Shown here one piece after another: positions 1-6,670 of a stretch of DNA of 64,000 nt. The number at the start of each line of letters is the position of its first letter. Position 1 is the stretch's first letter. The DNA lies in the NCBI RefSeq assembly GCF_019710575.1, contig NZ_JAHWFK010000008.1, forward strand, positions 124,001-188,000. The letters run 5' to 3'. The position numbers and the translations under genes were made by a program. Origin of the DNA: Paractinoplanes polyasparticus (GTDB lineage: Bacteria > Actinomycetota > Actinomycetes > Mycobacteriales > Micromonosporaceae). Below the pieces are notes generated by a model. That model saw only the letters and a list, made by a program, of their open reading frames with translations, did no database searches and was not told the DNA's origin.

Positions 1-1475
1 ACCTGGGCCGTGTGCTCGCGGCCGTACTTGCGGTAGACGTACTGGATGACCTCCTCACGCCGGTCCGACTCGATGTCGACGTCGATGTCGGGTGGGCCGT
101 CCCGCTCCGGCGCGAGGAACCGCTCGAAGAGCAGGTTGTTCGCCACCGCGTCCACATTGGTGATGCGCAGCGCGTAGCAGACCGCGGAGTTGGCGGCGCT
201 GCCCCGGCCCTGGGCGTAGATCTTCTGCTCGCGGCAGAAACGGACGATGTCGTACACGACCAGGAAGTAGCCGGGGAAGCCGAGCTCGTCGATCATCCTC
301 AGCTCGTACTCGATCTGCTCGTAGGCCCGGGGATGCGCCTGGGGCGGGCCGTACCGGTCGCGGGCGCCGCGCATGGTGAGCTCGTGCAGCCAGGTCATCT
401 CGGTGTGCCCCTCCTCGGGGATCTGGAAGTCGGGCAGCCGCGGCGCGATCAGATCGATGTCGAACGCGAGGCCCTCACCGAACATCGCCGCGTTGTCCAC
501 CGCCCCCGGATAGGCCGCGAACCGGCGGGCCATCTCGTCGCCGCTGCGCAGGTGGGCGGTGCCGGCCGCGGGCAGCCAGCCGTCGATCTCGTCGAGGCTG
601 CGGCGCGACCGGACCGCGGCCAGGGCGGTGGCCAGCCGGCGGCGGGCCGGGGTCGCGTAGTGCACGTTGTTGGTGGCCACGACCTCCAGGCCGCGGCTGC
701 CGGCCAGGGCGAAGAGTGCGTCGTTGCGGTCGTCGTCGTACGGGTCGCCGTGCGAGGTCAGCTCGACCGCCACGTTCGGACGACCGAAAAGGGCGACCAG
801 GCGGTCGAGTTCGGCCGCCGCGGCGTCGATGCCCCCGGTCGCCAGCGCCGACGGGACCGGCCCCTTCCGGCAGCCGGTGAGGATCAGCACGTGGTCGCGC
901 AGCGTTTCGGCGATGTCCTCCAGATCCCCGTACTCGGGCTTGCCCTTCTCGCCGCCGGCCAGCTGCCCCCGCGACAGAACAGCGGCCAGGCGGGCGTACC
1001 CCTCGTGGCCGTGGGCGAGGGCGAGCAGGTGGCGGCCCTCGGGGTCGGCCTCGCCGTTCTGCGGCTTGCTCAGGTCGAGCGACAACTCGGCGCCGAAGAT
1101 CGTGGGCAGGCCGAGCTCGCGGGCGGCCTGCGAGAACCGCACCACGCCGTAGAAACCGTCGTGGTCGGTGACGGCGAGCCCGTTCAGACCCAGGCGGGCG
1201 GCCTCCTCGGCCAGTTCCTCGGGGTGGCTGGCGCCGTCGAGAAAGCTGAAATTCGTGTGGCAGTGCAGTTCGGCGTACGGGGTGACCTTCTCCCGGCGCA
1301 CCAACGCGGGCGCCTCGTACGGTTGCCGCTTGCGCGACCAGGCCGGCGAATCGCCCCCGTCCCCGTCGACGGCCAGCGGGTCGACGACGGGCTGCAGGTG
1401 CCGCTGCTCCTTGGCCCCTCCGGAGAGCGTCTTCTCCAGATCCGACCAGGACATCTTGGGATTATGAAAGCCCAT
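1..1475 (-). CDS. dnaE2: Error-prone DNA polymerase III alpha subunit DnaE2 (3' part off window)
   Basis: Family role: C-family translesion polymerase that works with ImuA'/ImuB during SOS mutagenesis. About 491 N-terminal codons of a usually ~1,100-residue protein are present; the left window edge cuts the rest. The start at 1475 gives MGFHNPKMSWSDLEKTL, typical of actinobacterial DnaE2; a second ATG at 1454 is possible. A PHP domain starts near residue 66 (AELHCHTNFSFLDGAS, later VTDHDGFYG), and the polymerase catalytic aspartates lie near residue 460 (PPDIDVDIESD). It follows imuB on the same strand after 140 bp that hold two DnaA-box-like sites and a small hairpin, so separate expression is possible. 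Confidence 0.93.
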   Translation of the reverse strand, partial: MGFHNPKMSWSDLEKTLSGGAKEQRHLQPVVDPLAVDGDGGDSPAWSRKRQPYEAPALVRREKVTPYAELHCHTNFSFLDGASHPEELAEEAARLGLNGLAVTDHDGFYGVVRFSQAARELGLPTIFGAELSLDLSKPQNGEADPEGRHLLALAHGHEGYARLAAVLSRGQLAGGEKGKPEYGDLEDIAETLRDHVLILTGCRKGPVPSALATGGIDAAAAELDRLVALFGRPNVAVELTSHGDPYDDDRNDALFALAGSRGLEVVATNNVHYATPARRRLATALAAVRSRRSLDEIDGWLPAAGTAHLRSGDEMARRFAAYPGAVDNAAMFGEGLAFDIDLIAPRLPDFQIPEEGHTEMTWLHELTMRGARDRYGPPQAHPRAYEQIEYELRMIDELGFPGYFLVVYDIVRFCREQKIYAQGRGSAANSAVCYALRITNVDAVANNLLFERFLAPERDGPPDIDVDIESDRREEVIQYVYRKYGREHTAQ

Positions 1476-1479
1476 GGCT

Positions 1480-1505
1480 CTGTCCACAGTCCCGGGTTGT
1501 CCACA
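1480..1505. promoter_or_regulatory. Pair of DnaA-box-like nonamers upstream of dnaE2
   Basis: CTGTCCACA at 1480-1488 and TTGTCCACA at 1497-1505 sit immediately upstream of the dnaE2 start. TTGTCCACA is the DnaA box consensus described in Streptomyces; the first copy differs at one base. Binding is not shown by sequence alone. Confidence 0.45.
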
Positions 1506-1547
1506 GACCCCACACCCCGATCTTGCCAACTGCGCGATAATGACCAG

Positions 1548-1561
1548 TGGGGGCTCCCCCA
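1548..1561. terminator. Short hairpin between imuB and dnaE2
   Basis: TGGGGGCTCCCCCA is a small G/C hairpin 55 bp after the imuB stop, without a T-run. It could attenuate read-through from imuB into dnaE2. Weak call. Confidence 0.25.
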
Positions 1562-1615
1562 GGGAGGGCGGGGTCGGATCGGCGGACGATCTTGGTGCGA
1601 GCGGTCGGATTCGGC

Positions 1616-3319
1616 TCAGTCATAGATGGCCTCCACCGCCCAATGACCGGCAGCCAGGCTCAGCAACAAAGCGCGGCCATCCTGCAGTGTTACCTGGAAG
1701 CGCGCCCGGCGCCGCGACTCGGCCGGAGCCCACCAGCGCTCCTCGACCGGCCATGGACCGGCCCAGCCGGTGATTGCCACGGGGTGGGCGCGCTCGATGA
1801 TCAGGGCCGCGGGGGCGCCGGTGAGTTCCAGCCGGGCGCTGACCCCCACGGTCTCGCCCATGCCGTCGAGCACCACCGCGGCCAACGGCCGGGCCAGCAC
1901 CAACGCGGGCGCGGGTTTGGGCAGCCGGCCGGGCCAGGGCGGCAGCACAGGAGGCTTGACCGTCCGCTTGCGACGACGGCCGTCGTCATGTCCCTGCTCC
2001 TCCGGCCCGGTGATCGCGAGCGTGGGCTCGGTGTGGGCGGCCAGCACCGGATGTGTCCGGACGCCGGGCACCGGATCGGAGTGGGGCGCGGCGGGGCGGT
2101 GAGGGTCGCGTTCGTCGCCCCACGGAACCAGGCGGATCTGGTCGTCGGCGTTGCGCCCGCCGCTGAACACGGGCGTGACCACCGACTCGGGGCCGAGCAG
2201 ACCCTGCACGCGGCTGAAGGCCCGATGGGCCCGCTCGCGGTCGGCCCCGGCGTCACCCCAGAGGCCCGGCTGGAGTCCGAGGTGGACGAGCACGCCGTCC
2301 GGGACCAGGCGCAGCCGCACCAGGCCGGCGGTCGGACGGGCGGGGGCGCCGCGGCGGGCGCCGGTGAGCCAGCCGTCCAGCTGCCAGCGAACCCGTTCGG
2401 CGATGGCGGCCGCGGTCAGCATGCCGTCGTGGCGCCAGACGCGGTGCAGCTCCTGGCCGTTCGCGGTGACCGCCTCGATGCCCAGGCGGGTGCAGGCCAG
2501 CCCGTGCGCGGCCAGCTTGTCGTGCAGCCGCTCGGCCAGCGCCCGGCCGGCGAACGCGGCCACGTCCACCCGTTCCAGCGGCTCGTCGTAGGTCTCGGTG
2601 ACCTCCAGGTCGGGCGGCGGCCGGCGCACCGCGAGCGGCCGATGGTCCATACCGGCCGCGAGCCGGTGCGCGAGCGCCCCGTCAAAACCGAACCGGGTCA
2701 GCACGTCCCCCGCCGGCAGCGCCGCGAACTCGCCCAGCGTCTTGAGGCCGAGTCGCTTGAGCAGGTCGGTCAGCTCGGGCCGCTCGATGGCCTCGACGGG
2801 CTGCCCCCGCAGGAAGCCGGGCGTCCCGCCGGGCGGGATCACCTGCCCGCCACGGGCCGCGAGTCCCGCCGCGAACACCCCTTCGGCGATGCCGACCTGG
2901 CTCTCCACCTCACAGGCCTGGGCGACCTGCTCGACGATCCGCTCGGCCGCGGCCTCCTCCCCGCCGAAATACCGGGACGGCCCGCGCGCCGAGAGCGCCA
3001 GCGCCCCCGGCCGGATCACCTCGACCCCGACCGCCACCTCCTCGACGGCGGCGACGACGGCTTCGAAGGCCCGCGCGTCCCGCCCCGGATCATGCTCGAC
3101 GGCGACGACCTGCGGGCATCGGCTCTGCGCCTCCCTCCTGCGCAGACCCCTTCGTACGCCCTCCCGCCGAGCCGCCTCCGAGCAGGCGATCACCCGGTTC
3201 CCGAGCAACACGATGACCGGCTGCGCGGCCGGCGTGCCCAACACGATCTCCGCTGCGACAACCGGCCAGTCCGGGCACCAGACCACCATGGTCCGCCCAC
3301 CCACACTCTCCGCCCCCAC
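1616..3319 (-). CDS. imuB: ImuB, Y-family polymerase-like mutasome scaffold
   Basis: A 567-residue Y-family-like protein. In the mycobacterial mutasome ImuB is a catalytically inactive hub that links DnaE2 and ImuA' to the sliding clamp. The N-terminus VVWCPDWPVVAAE occupies the place of the first Y-family active-site motif without its usual acidic pattern. The palm/fingers region follows, and the C-terminus (ARFQVTLQDGRALLLSL) is the tail domain usual in actinobacterial ImuB. I do not see a clear QLPLWG-type clamp peptide. The start is a GTG that directly follows the imuA' stop (TGAGTG); an ATG at residue 11 (MVVWCPDW) is an alternative. Translational coupling to imuA' is likely. Confidence 0.88.
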   Translation of the reverse strand: MGAESVGGRTMVVWCPDWPVVAAEIVLGTPAAQPVIVLLGNRVIACSEAARREGVRRGLRRREAQSRCPQVVAVEHDPGRDARAFEAVVAAVEEVAVGVEVIRPGALALSARGPSRYFGGEEAAAERIVEQVAQACEVESQVGIAEGVFAAGLAARGGQVIPPGGTPGFLRGQPVEAIERPELTDLLKRLGLKTLGEFAALPAGDVLTRFGFDGALAHRLAAGMDHRPLAVRRPPPDLEVTETYDEPLERVDVAAFAGRALAERLHDKLAAHGLACTRLGIEAVTANGQELHRVWRHDGMLTAAAIAERVRWQLDGWLTGARRGAPARPTAGLVRLRLVPDGVLVHLGLQPGLWGDAGADRERAHRAFSRVQGLLGPESVVTPVFSGGRNADDQIRLVPWGDERDPHRPAAPHSDPVPGVRTHPVLAAHTEPTLAITGPEEQGHDDGRRRKRTVKPPVLPPWPGRLPKPAPALVLARPLAAVVLDGMGETVGVSARLELTGAPAALIIERAHPVAITGWAGPWPVEERWWAPAESRRRARFQVTLQDGRALLLSLAAGHWAVEAIYD

Positions 3320-4630
3320 TCACATCACCGCCGGCCGATTCCCGCGGCGCTCGGCCTTCTCGGCCTTCTCAGCCGGGAATGCCAGCACCCGCCCACCATC
3401 CACATCAGACTTGACCTCCGGACCCGCGCCCGGCCGCACCGACTCGTCCGTGGCCGCCCCCGCAGACAGCGACAGCTGCGAAACGACGCCCGAACCCTCT
3501 GCCGAAACGGAAGCCGCCCACCCCGGACGATCCACACCGGCCCCCGGCGGCCGCGAAACAACAGCCGCCGAACCATCCGGCCCCGACCGATCCGCGCTCG
3601 CCGCCGAAGACATCGAATGCCGGGAAACGGCACCTGCCGAAACGGAGGCCGGTCGCCGACGATCCACACCTGCCGCTGAAGAAACAGCAGCCGCTGGGAC
3701 AGAGGCCGACTCCGCACGATTCGCGCTCGCCGCCGGAGACGCTGCGGGAGCAGAGGCCGACGCCAGGCGATCCTCGCTCGCCGCCGGAGACAACGACCGC
3801 CGCGAAACAACCGCGACGGGAACGGAGGCCGGCCTCGGGCGATCCGCGCTCGCCGCCGGGGATGAGGGTGGTTGCGGGGAACCTGTGGGAACGGGGACCA
3901 GGTGAGGGCGGGTAGGAATGTCCACCGTGGACTGATTGGCTGGGGTCGGGCCGGTGGGCGGGGGCAGGGTCAGCGGGCGGATTGTGACGCCCGGCATCCA
4001 CATGGTGATTTCCTTGGGGCGAGCCGCGGCGCCGCGGCCACGGGCCAGCACCCGCACCTGGCGGCGGCGCAGGCGGCCGTGACCCTCGTCGAGGCCTTCC
4101 CAGCGGCCCTCGAGGACGCGCAGGGTCACGTCGGCGCCGGACCAGTCGCCGTACGGCACCAGGACGCTCCCCCGCTGGCGGGCCCGCGCCACCAGGCGGG
4201 AGGCGATGGATGCGGAGACGCCGCCGGGCACAGCCAGCACGATGACGTCGACGCCGTCGATGAGGGCGGCCACCACGGTGGGCCAGTCCGGGCCGGGGTC
4301 GGGCACCAGGGCCAGTCGGTCAAGGGCGATGCCGCTTTCGGCGGCGGCGATCGCCCCCAGCGAGGGCACGCCGACCACCGCGCACCAGGAGCCAGTCCGG
4401 GAAGCCTCGGACAGCAGGGCCAGCAACAGGGACGTCCCGCCGGCGGCGGTGGCGGACTGCCCGGCGGACACCGCCACGGTGCTGCCGCGACGCAGCCCAT
4501 GACCGGGCAGCAACGAGCTCAGCTCGGGCACCACCGGAAGCGTCCGGTGGAGACCCGCCGTCTCCGTCTCACCCGCCGCCCGAACCAGTTCAGCAAGGGC
4601 GGCCGCACCGCTGATCATGCGTCCCGCCAT
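3320..4630 (-). CDS. ImuA'-like RecA-fold protein with low-complexity repeat tail
   Basis: First gene of the imuA'-imuB pair; ImuA' is an accessory RecA-like subunit that binds ImuB. ATG 4630 (MAGRMISGAAALAEL) was chosen because GAGG precedes it by 6 nt; the frame stays open upstream to 4771 but there runs through a non-coding-looking repeat array. Residues ~1-225 form the RecA-like core. The Walker A position reads SAGQSATAAGGTS, with no GK(S/T) lysine, so ATP hydrolysis is doubtful. Residues ~235-436 are a Ser/Ala/Val/Pro/Arg-rich tail of degenerate repeats (PAASADR, PASVPA, VVSR). A tail this long is unusual in my knowledge of the family. The stop abuts the imuB GTG. Confidence 0.75.
   Translation of the reverse strand: MAGRMISGAAALAELVRAAGETETAGLHRTLPVVPELSSLLPGHGLRRGSTVAVSAGQSATAAGGTSLLLALLSEASRTGSWCAVVGVPSLGAIAAAESGIALDRLALVPDPGPDWPTVVAALIDGVDVIVLAVPGGVSASIASRLVARARQRGSVLVPYGDWSGADVTLRVLEGRWEGLDEGHGRLRRRQVRVLARGRGAAARPKEITMWMPGVTIRPLTLPPPTGPTPANQSTVDIPTRPHLVPVPTGSPQPPSSPAASADRPRPASVPVAVVSRRSLSPAASEDRLASASAPAASPAASANRAESASVPAAAVSSAAGVDRRRPASVSAGAVSRHSMSSAASADRSGPDGSAAVVSRPPGAGVDRPGWAASVSAEGSGVVSQLSLSAGAATDESVRPGAGPEVKSDVDGGRVLAFPAEKAEKAERRGNRPAVM
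3405..3900 (-). repeat. Degenerate in-frame repeats in the imuA' tail
   Basis: On the plus strand, units beginning CGATCC and containing GCTCGCCGCCG recur about every 50-72 bp (near 3588, 3718, 3768, 3840, with weaker copies near 3528 and 3658). In protein they read as SPAASADR...PASVPA...VVSR blocks. The GTTTCGCGG core encoding VSR recurs in the non-coding array upstream of the gene (4741-4975). Confidence 0.6.
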
Positions 4631-4740
4631 GTGTTGCCTCGCTCTGTTGCTCAGTTTCCCGCCCGCTCGCCACGAGCCGGCCCCGCCTCGGCCGCCCTTC
4701 CCGATTCGCCCGTCCGCCCTCCCGCACCTGAAGCCCACCC

Positions 4741-4975
4741 CGCGAAACCACCACCCGCGCACGAACGTCACCGCCCGCCGAACCAGACCTGAGGAACGGC
4801 CCGCGAAACCACGACTCGCACACGAACATCACCGGCCGCGAACCAGACCGGAAGGCCGCCCGCGAAACCACCAGCCGCACACGAACGGCGCCGCGCGAAA
4901 CCCGATCTAAGGGCCGACCGCAAACCACACGAACATCACCGCCTTCCGCAGAACCAGACCTCCCTGATCACTACG
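4741..4975. repeat. Four-copy degenerate ~60-bp tandem repeat upstream of imuA'
   Basis: CGCGAAACCAC starts units at 4741, 4802 and 4861, and a shortened CGCAAACCACACGAAC unit starts at 4919. Conserved blocks are CGCGAAACCAC, CACGAAC(G/A)TCACC and GAACCAGACC. No convincing gene covers the array. It lies 110 bp 5' of the imuA' start, in the probable transcript between the HEPN gene and imuA'. Confidence 0.7.
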
Positions 4976-5093
4976 CCACCGTCTCGGCGGCTCACCGCCG
5001 CGATCGATCAGCGCCGGAAACAATCAACGCCCGCTCGTCGAGAAGCCGGGCAGAGCCAGGCCGATCACTACGCCCCCGCCGCCCGGCGCGGCA

Positions 5094-5285
5094 TCAGCGG
5101 CTCGCCGCCGAGAAACGAGCGACCCCAGGCACCGCCACGTCGGCGGCGTTCTCGCTGAGCATCGTCACCCGGTCGTTCTCGACGTCGGCGATCCGCGACG
5201 ACGCGCGCGCCGCGGCCGCACGGTCCTCTTCGCCACCCACTACCTCTGCCACCGTCGGGCGCCGCCGGGCTGCGTCGGTGGCCAC
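5094..5285 (-). CDS. Possible small ORF between HEPN gene and imuA'
   Basis: A GTG-started 63-codon frame with high G/C at third positions and an acidic, non-repetitive product (contains SSRIADVENDRVTMLSEN). I do not recognise it, it has no clear ribosome-binding site, and the frame is open upstream for about 30 more codons without an obvious start. It is the only plausible coding segment in the 770 bp between the HEPN gene and imuA'; the rest of that stretch is the tandem array plus sequence in which I see nothing. Confidence 0.2.
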   Translation of the reverse strand: MATDAARRRPTVAEVVGGEEDRAAAARASSRIADVENDRVTMLSENAADVAVPGVARFSAASR

Positions 5286-5402
5286 GGTGAAGTGGCACGG
5301 CGGGCACGACGACGAGACGCTCGCCGAAGTGGGTGGCGAGCGCTCTCGCCGGGTGTCGCCGACGGGGAAGCGGGAAGGTCGTCAGGCCGCCGGGCCGGAC
5401 GG

Positions 5403-6257
5403 TCAGGCGGCCAGCGGGGGCTGGTAGGTCAGGCCCAGGGAGGACTCGACGACGGCCACGAACTGTTCGGCGGCTCGCAGCAGGTCGTCGGCCTCGCGAG
5501 GGCTCACCACGCGCGGGATGCCGGCCTCGGCCGCGGCGCGCTTGGAGGCGCCCAGGGCGAAATAGTTGGCCCACTCGCCGAAGTCGGGCGCGACCAGCAC
5601 CAGCAGGGACCAGACGCTGGTCACCCGGCTGCGGCGGCTGGCCGGAGCGGGACGGGCCCGGGCCGCGAGCACGGCGGCCGCGGCGCGCAGGGCGGCCAGG
5701 TGGGCCGCGGCGTAACGCAGGCCGTCGGGGCCGGTGCGCGCCGCCTCGGCCAGACCCTCGCGGGCGATGGTCAGCAACTGGGCCGGGGTGCGCTGGGGCA
5801 GCATGTGCGCCGGCACGGTGGGTGCGTCGGCCCGGGCGGCCGCAGTCGGCGCGTGCGCCAGCCCGGGAACGACCGGGCTGGGAACAGCCAAGCCGGGAAC
5901 AGCCGGACGGGGCGCAGCCTGACGAGGCACAGCCAGACCAGACGCGGCATAACCCGGCGCAGCCTGACCGGATGCGGCATAACCCGGCGCAGCCTGACCA
6001 GACGCGGCATAACCCGGCGCAGCCTGGCCGGATGCGGCATGACCAGGAGCGGCATGACCGGGTGTGGCCCGGCGGGGCGCGGCCTGATGAGGCACGGCGG
6101 GGCCAGATGCGGCCGGGCCGGGAGCCGAGGGGGCCGTGAAGGCCGGGGCGCGCGCGGGTGTGCGGGCCGGGGCCGGGCCGGAGGCCGACGGGCCGGGACG
6201 GGTGGCCGGGGCCAGGTCGGGAGCCGGCCAAAGGCTTGGCGCTGTGTGGCTCGCCAT
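5403..6257 (-). CDS. SAV_6107-type HEPN-domain protein with Ala/Pro repeat N-terminus
   Basis: 284 residues from ATG 6257, preceded by GAGGAGAAACAG; a longer frame to 6368 lacks this site. Residues ~1-150 are Ala/Pro/Gly-rich and include three near-identical decapeptides (AAPGYAASGQ). The C-terminal ~130 residues are helical (RTPAQLLTIAREGLAEA, then a GEWANYFALGASKRAAAE segment) and match the HEPN family named after Streptomyces SAV_6107, which in my knowledge commonly neighbours actinobacterial imuA'/imuB/dnaE2 genes. HEPN folds often bind or cleave RNA, but no R-x4-6-H nuclease motif stands out, so the role is unknown. A LexA-type box lies 327 bp upstream, suggesting SOS control. Confidence 0.72.
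   Translation of the reverse strand: MASHTAPSLWPAPDLAPATRPGPSASGPAPARTPARAPAFTAPSAPGPAASGPAVPHQAAPRRATPGHAAPGHAASGQAAPGYAASGQAAPGYAASGQAAPGYAASGLAVPRQAAPRPAVPGLAVPSPVVPGLAHAPTAAARADAPTVPAHMLPQRTPAQLLTIAREGLAEAARTGPDGLRYAAAHLAALRAAAAVLAARARPAPASRRSRVTSVWSLLVLVAPDFGEWANYFALGASKRAAAEAGIPRVVSPREADDLLRAAEQFVAVVESSLGLTYQPPLAA
5941..6040 (-). repeat. 30-bp in-frame tandem repeats in HEPN gene
   Basis: Three ~30-bp units built on GCATAACCCGGCGCAGCCTG (plus strand), alternating GACCGGATGCG and GACCAGACGCG between them, encode AAPGYAASGQ decapeptides. Degenerate continuations extend to both sides. Copy number is likely to vary between strains. Confidence 0.7.
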
Positions 6258-6343
6258 CTGTTTCTCCTCGCGTGTCTCGCATCCGACGTTCCGGGTCGAA
6301 CCGAGGCGTCTGCGGAGGAAGGCGCAGCAGCCCGTGGTGGTGA

Positions 6344-6383
6344 CCGGCCGGGTGTGAAGCTTCCCCACACCACACCCGGCCGG
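6344..6383. other. 13-bp inverted repeat in HEPN leader
   Basis: CCGGCCGGGTGTG (6344-6356) and its exact reverse complement (6371-6383) flank a 14-nt loop. It lies between the LexA-type box and the HEPN start. No T-run follows, so a leader RNA structure or Rho-type terminator is as likely as an intrinsic terminator. Confidence 0.55.
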
Positions 6384-6397
6384 ACCTGCCGGCGGGT

Positions 6398-6438
6398 CCG
6401 TCGTCCGCCACCCGGGGGTCGGGGGCGGCGGACGACGG
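6398..6438. other. 12-bp inverted repeat in HEPN leader
   Basis: CCGTCGTCCGCC (6398-6409) pairs exactly with GGCGGACGACGG (6427-6438) around a 17-nt loop. Second hairpin of the leader cluster. Confidence 0.55.
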
Positions 6439-6487
6439 TCCTGCCTTGTCTGAAGGCGCCGGGCCCGCGAATGCCCGGAGCCTTACG

Positions 6488-6510
6488 CGTGGCACTTCGC
6501 GGGTGCCACG
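6488..6510. other. 8-bp inverted repeat in HEPN leader
   Basis: CGTGGCAC (6488-6495) pairs with GTGCCACG (6503-6510) around TTCGCGG. Third hairpin of the cluster. It could also terminate the upstream reductase gene, whose stop is at 6671. Confidence 0.45.
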
Positions 6511-6558
6511 CTCGGGAGCCGTGCCGCGAAACACCGCTCCCGTCGCCAGCCCGGAGGC

Positions 6559-6599
6559 TCGAACCTTCGAAGTTCGAAGGTGTTCGAACATCCGTTCTA
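6559..6599 (-). promoter_or_regulatory. LexA-type SOS box cluster
   Basis: TCGAAC-ATCC-GTTCTA at 6584-6599 differs by one base from the actinobacterial SOS box TCGAAC-N4-GTTCGA. Next to it is a 19-bp palindrome, ACCTTCGAA-G-TTCGAAGGT (6563-6581), and further half-sites (TCGAAC 6559-6564; GTTCGA 6572-6577 and 6582-6587). It is placed to control the minus-strand HEPN gene and probably imuA'-imuB-dnaE2. LexA binding is inferred from the consensus. Confidence 0.75.
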
Positions 6600-6670
6600 A
6601 CTACGGAGAAGACTAGCACTGACGTACGACAAAAATGCAAGACGACGAGGCCGGCCGGGCTCGGAAGAGT

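Noticed and set aside
12..1625. Long plus-strand frame of 537 codons opposite dnaE2
   Set aside because: It is a GC-driven shadow: the minus frame encodes a clear DnaE2 N-terminus with PHP and catalytic motifs.
3320..4771. Extended imuA' start at 4771
   Set aside because: The extra 47 codons run through the tandem array and are Arg/Gly/Trp-rich; ATG 4630 has GAGG at good distance and a family-like N-terminus.
5068..6591. Minus-strand frame of 507 codons starting inside the LexA-type box
   Set aside because: It overlaps the HEPN gene in another frame, is Arg/Pro/Gly-rich and without domain similarity. Its start lies in the operator palindrome.
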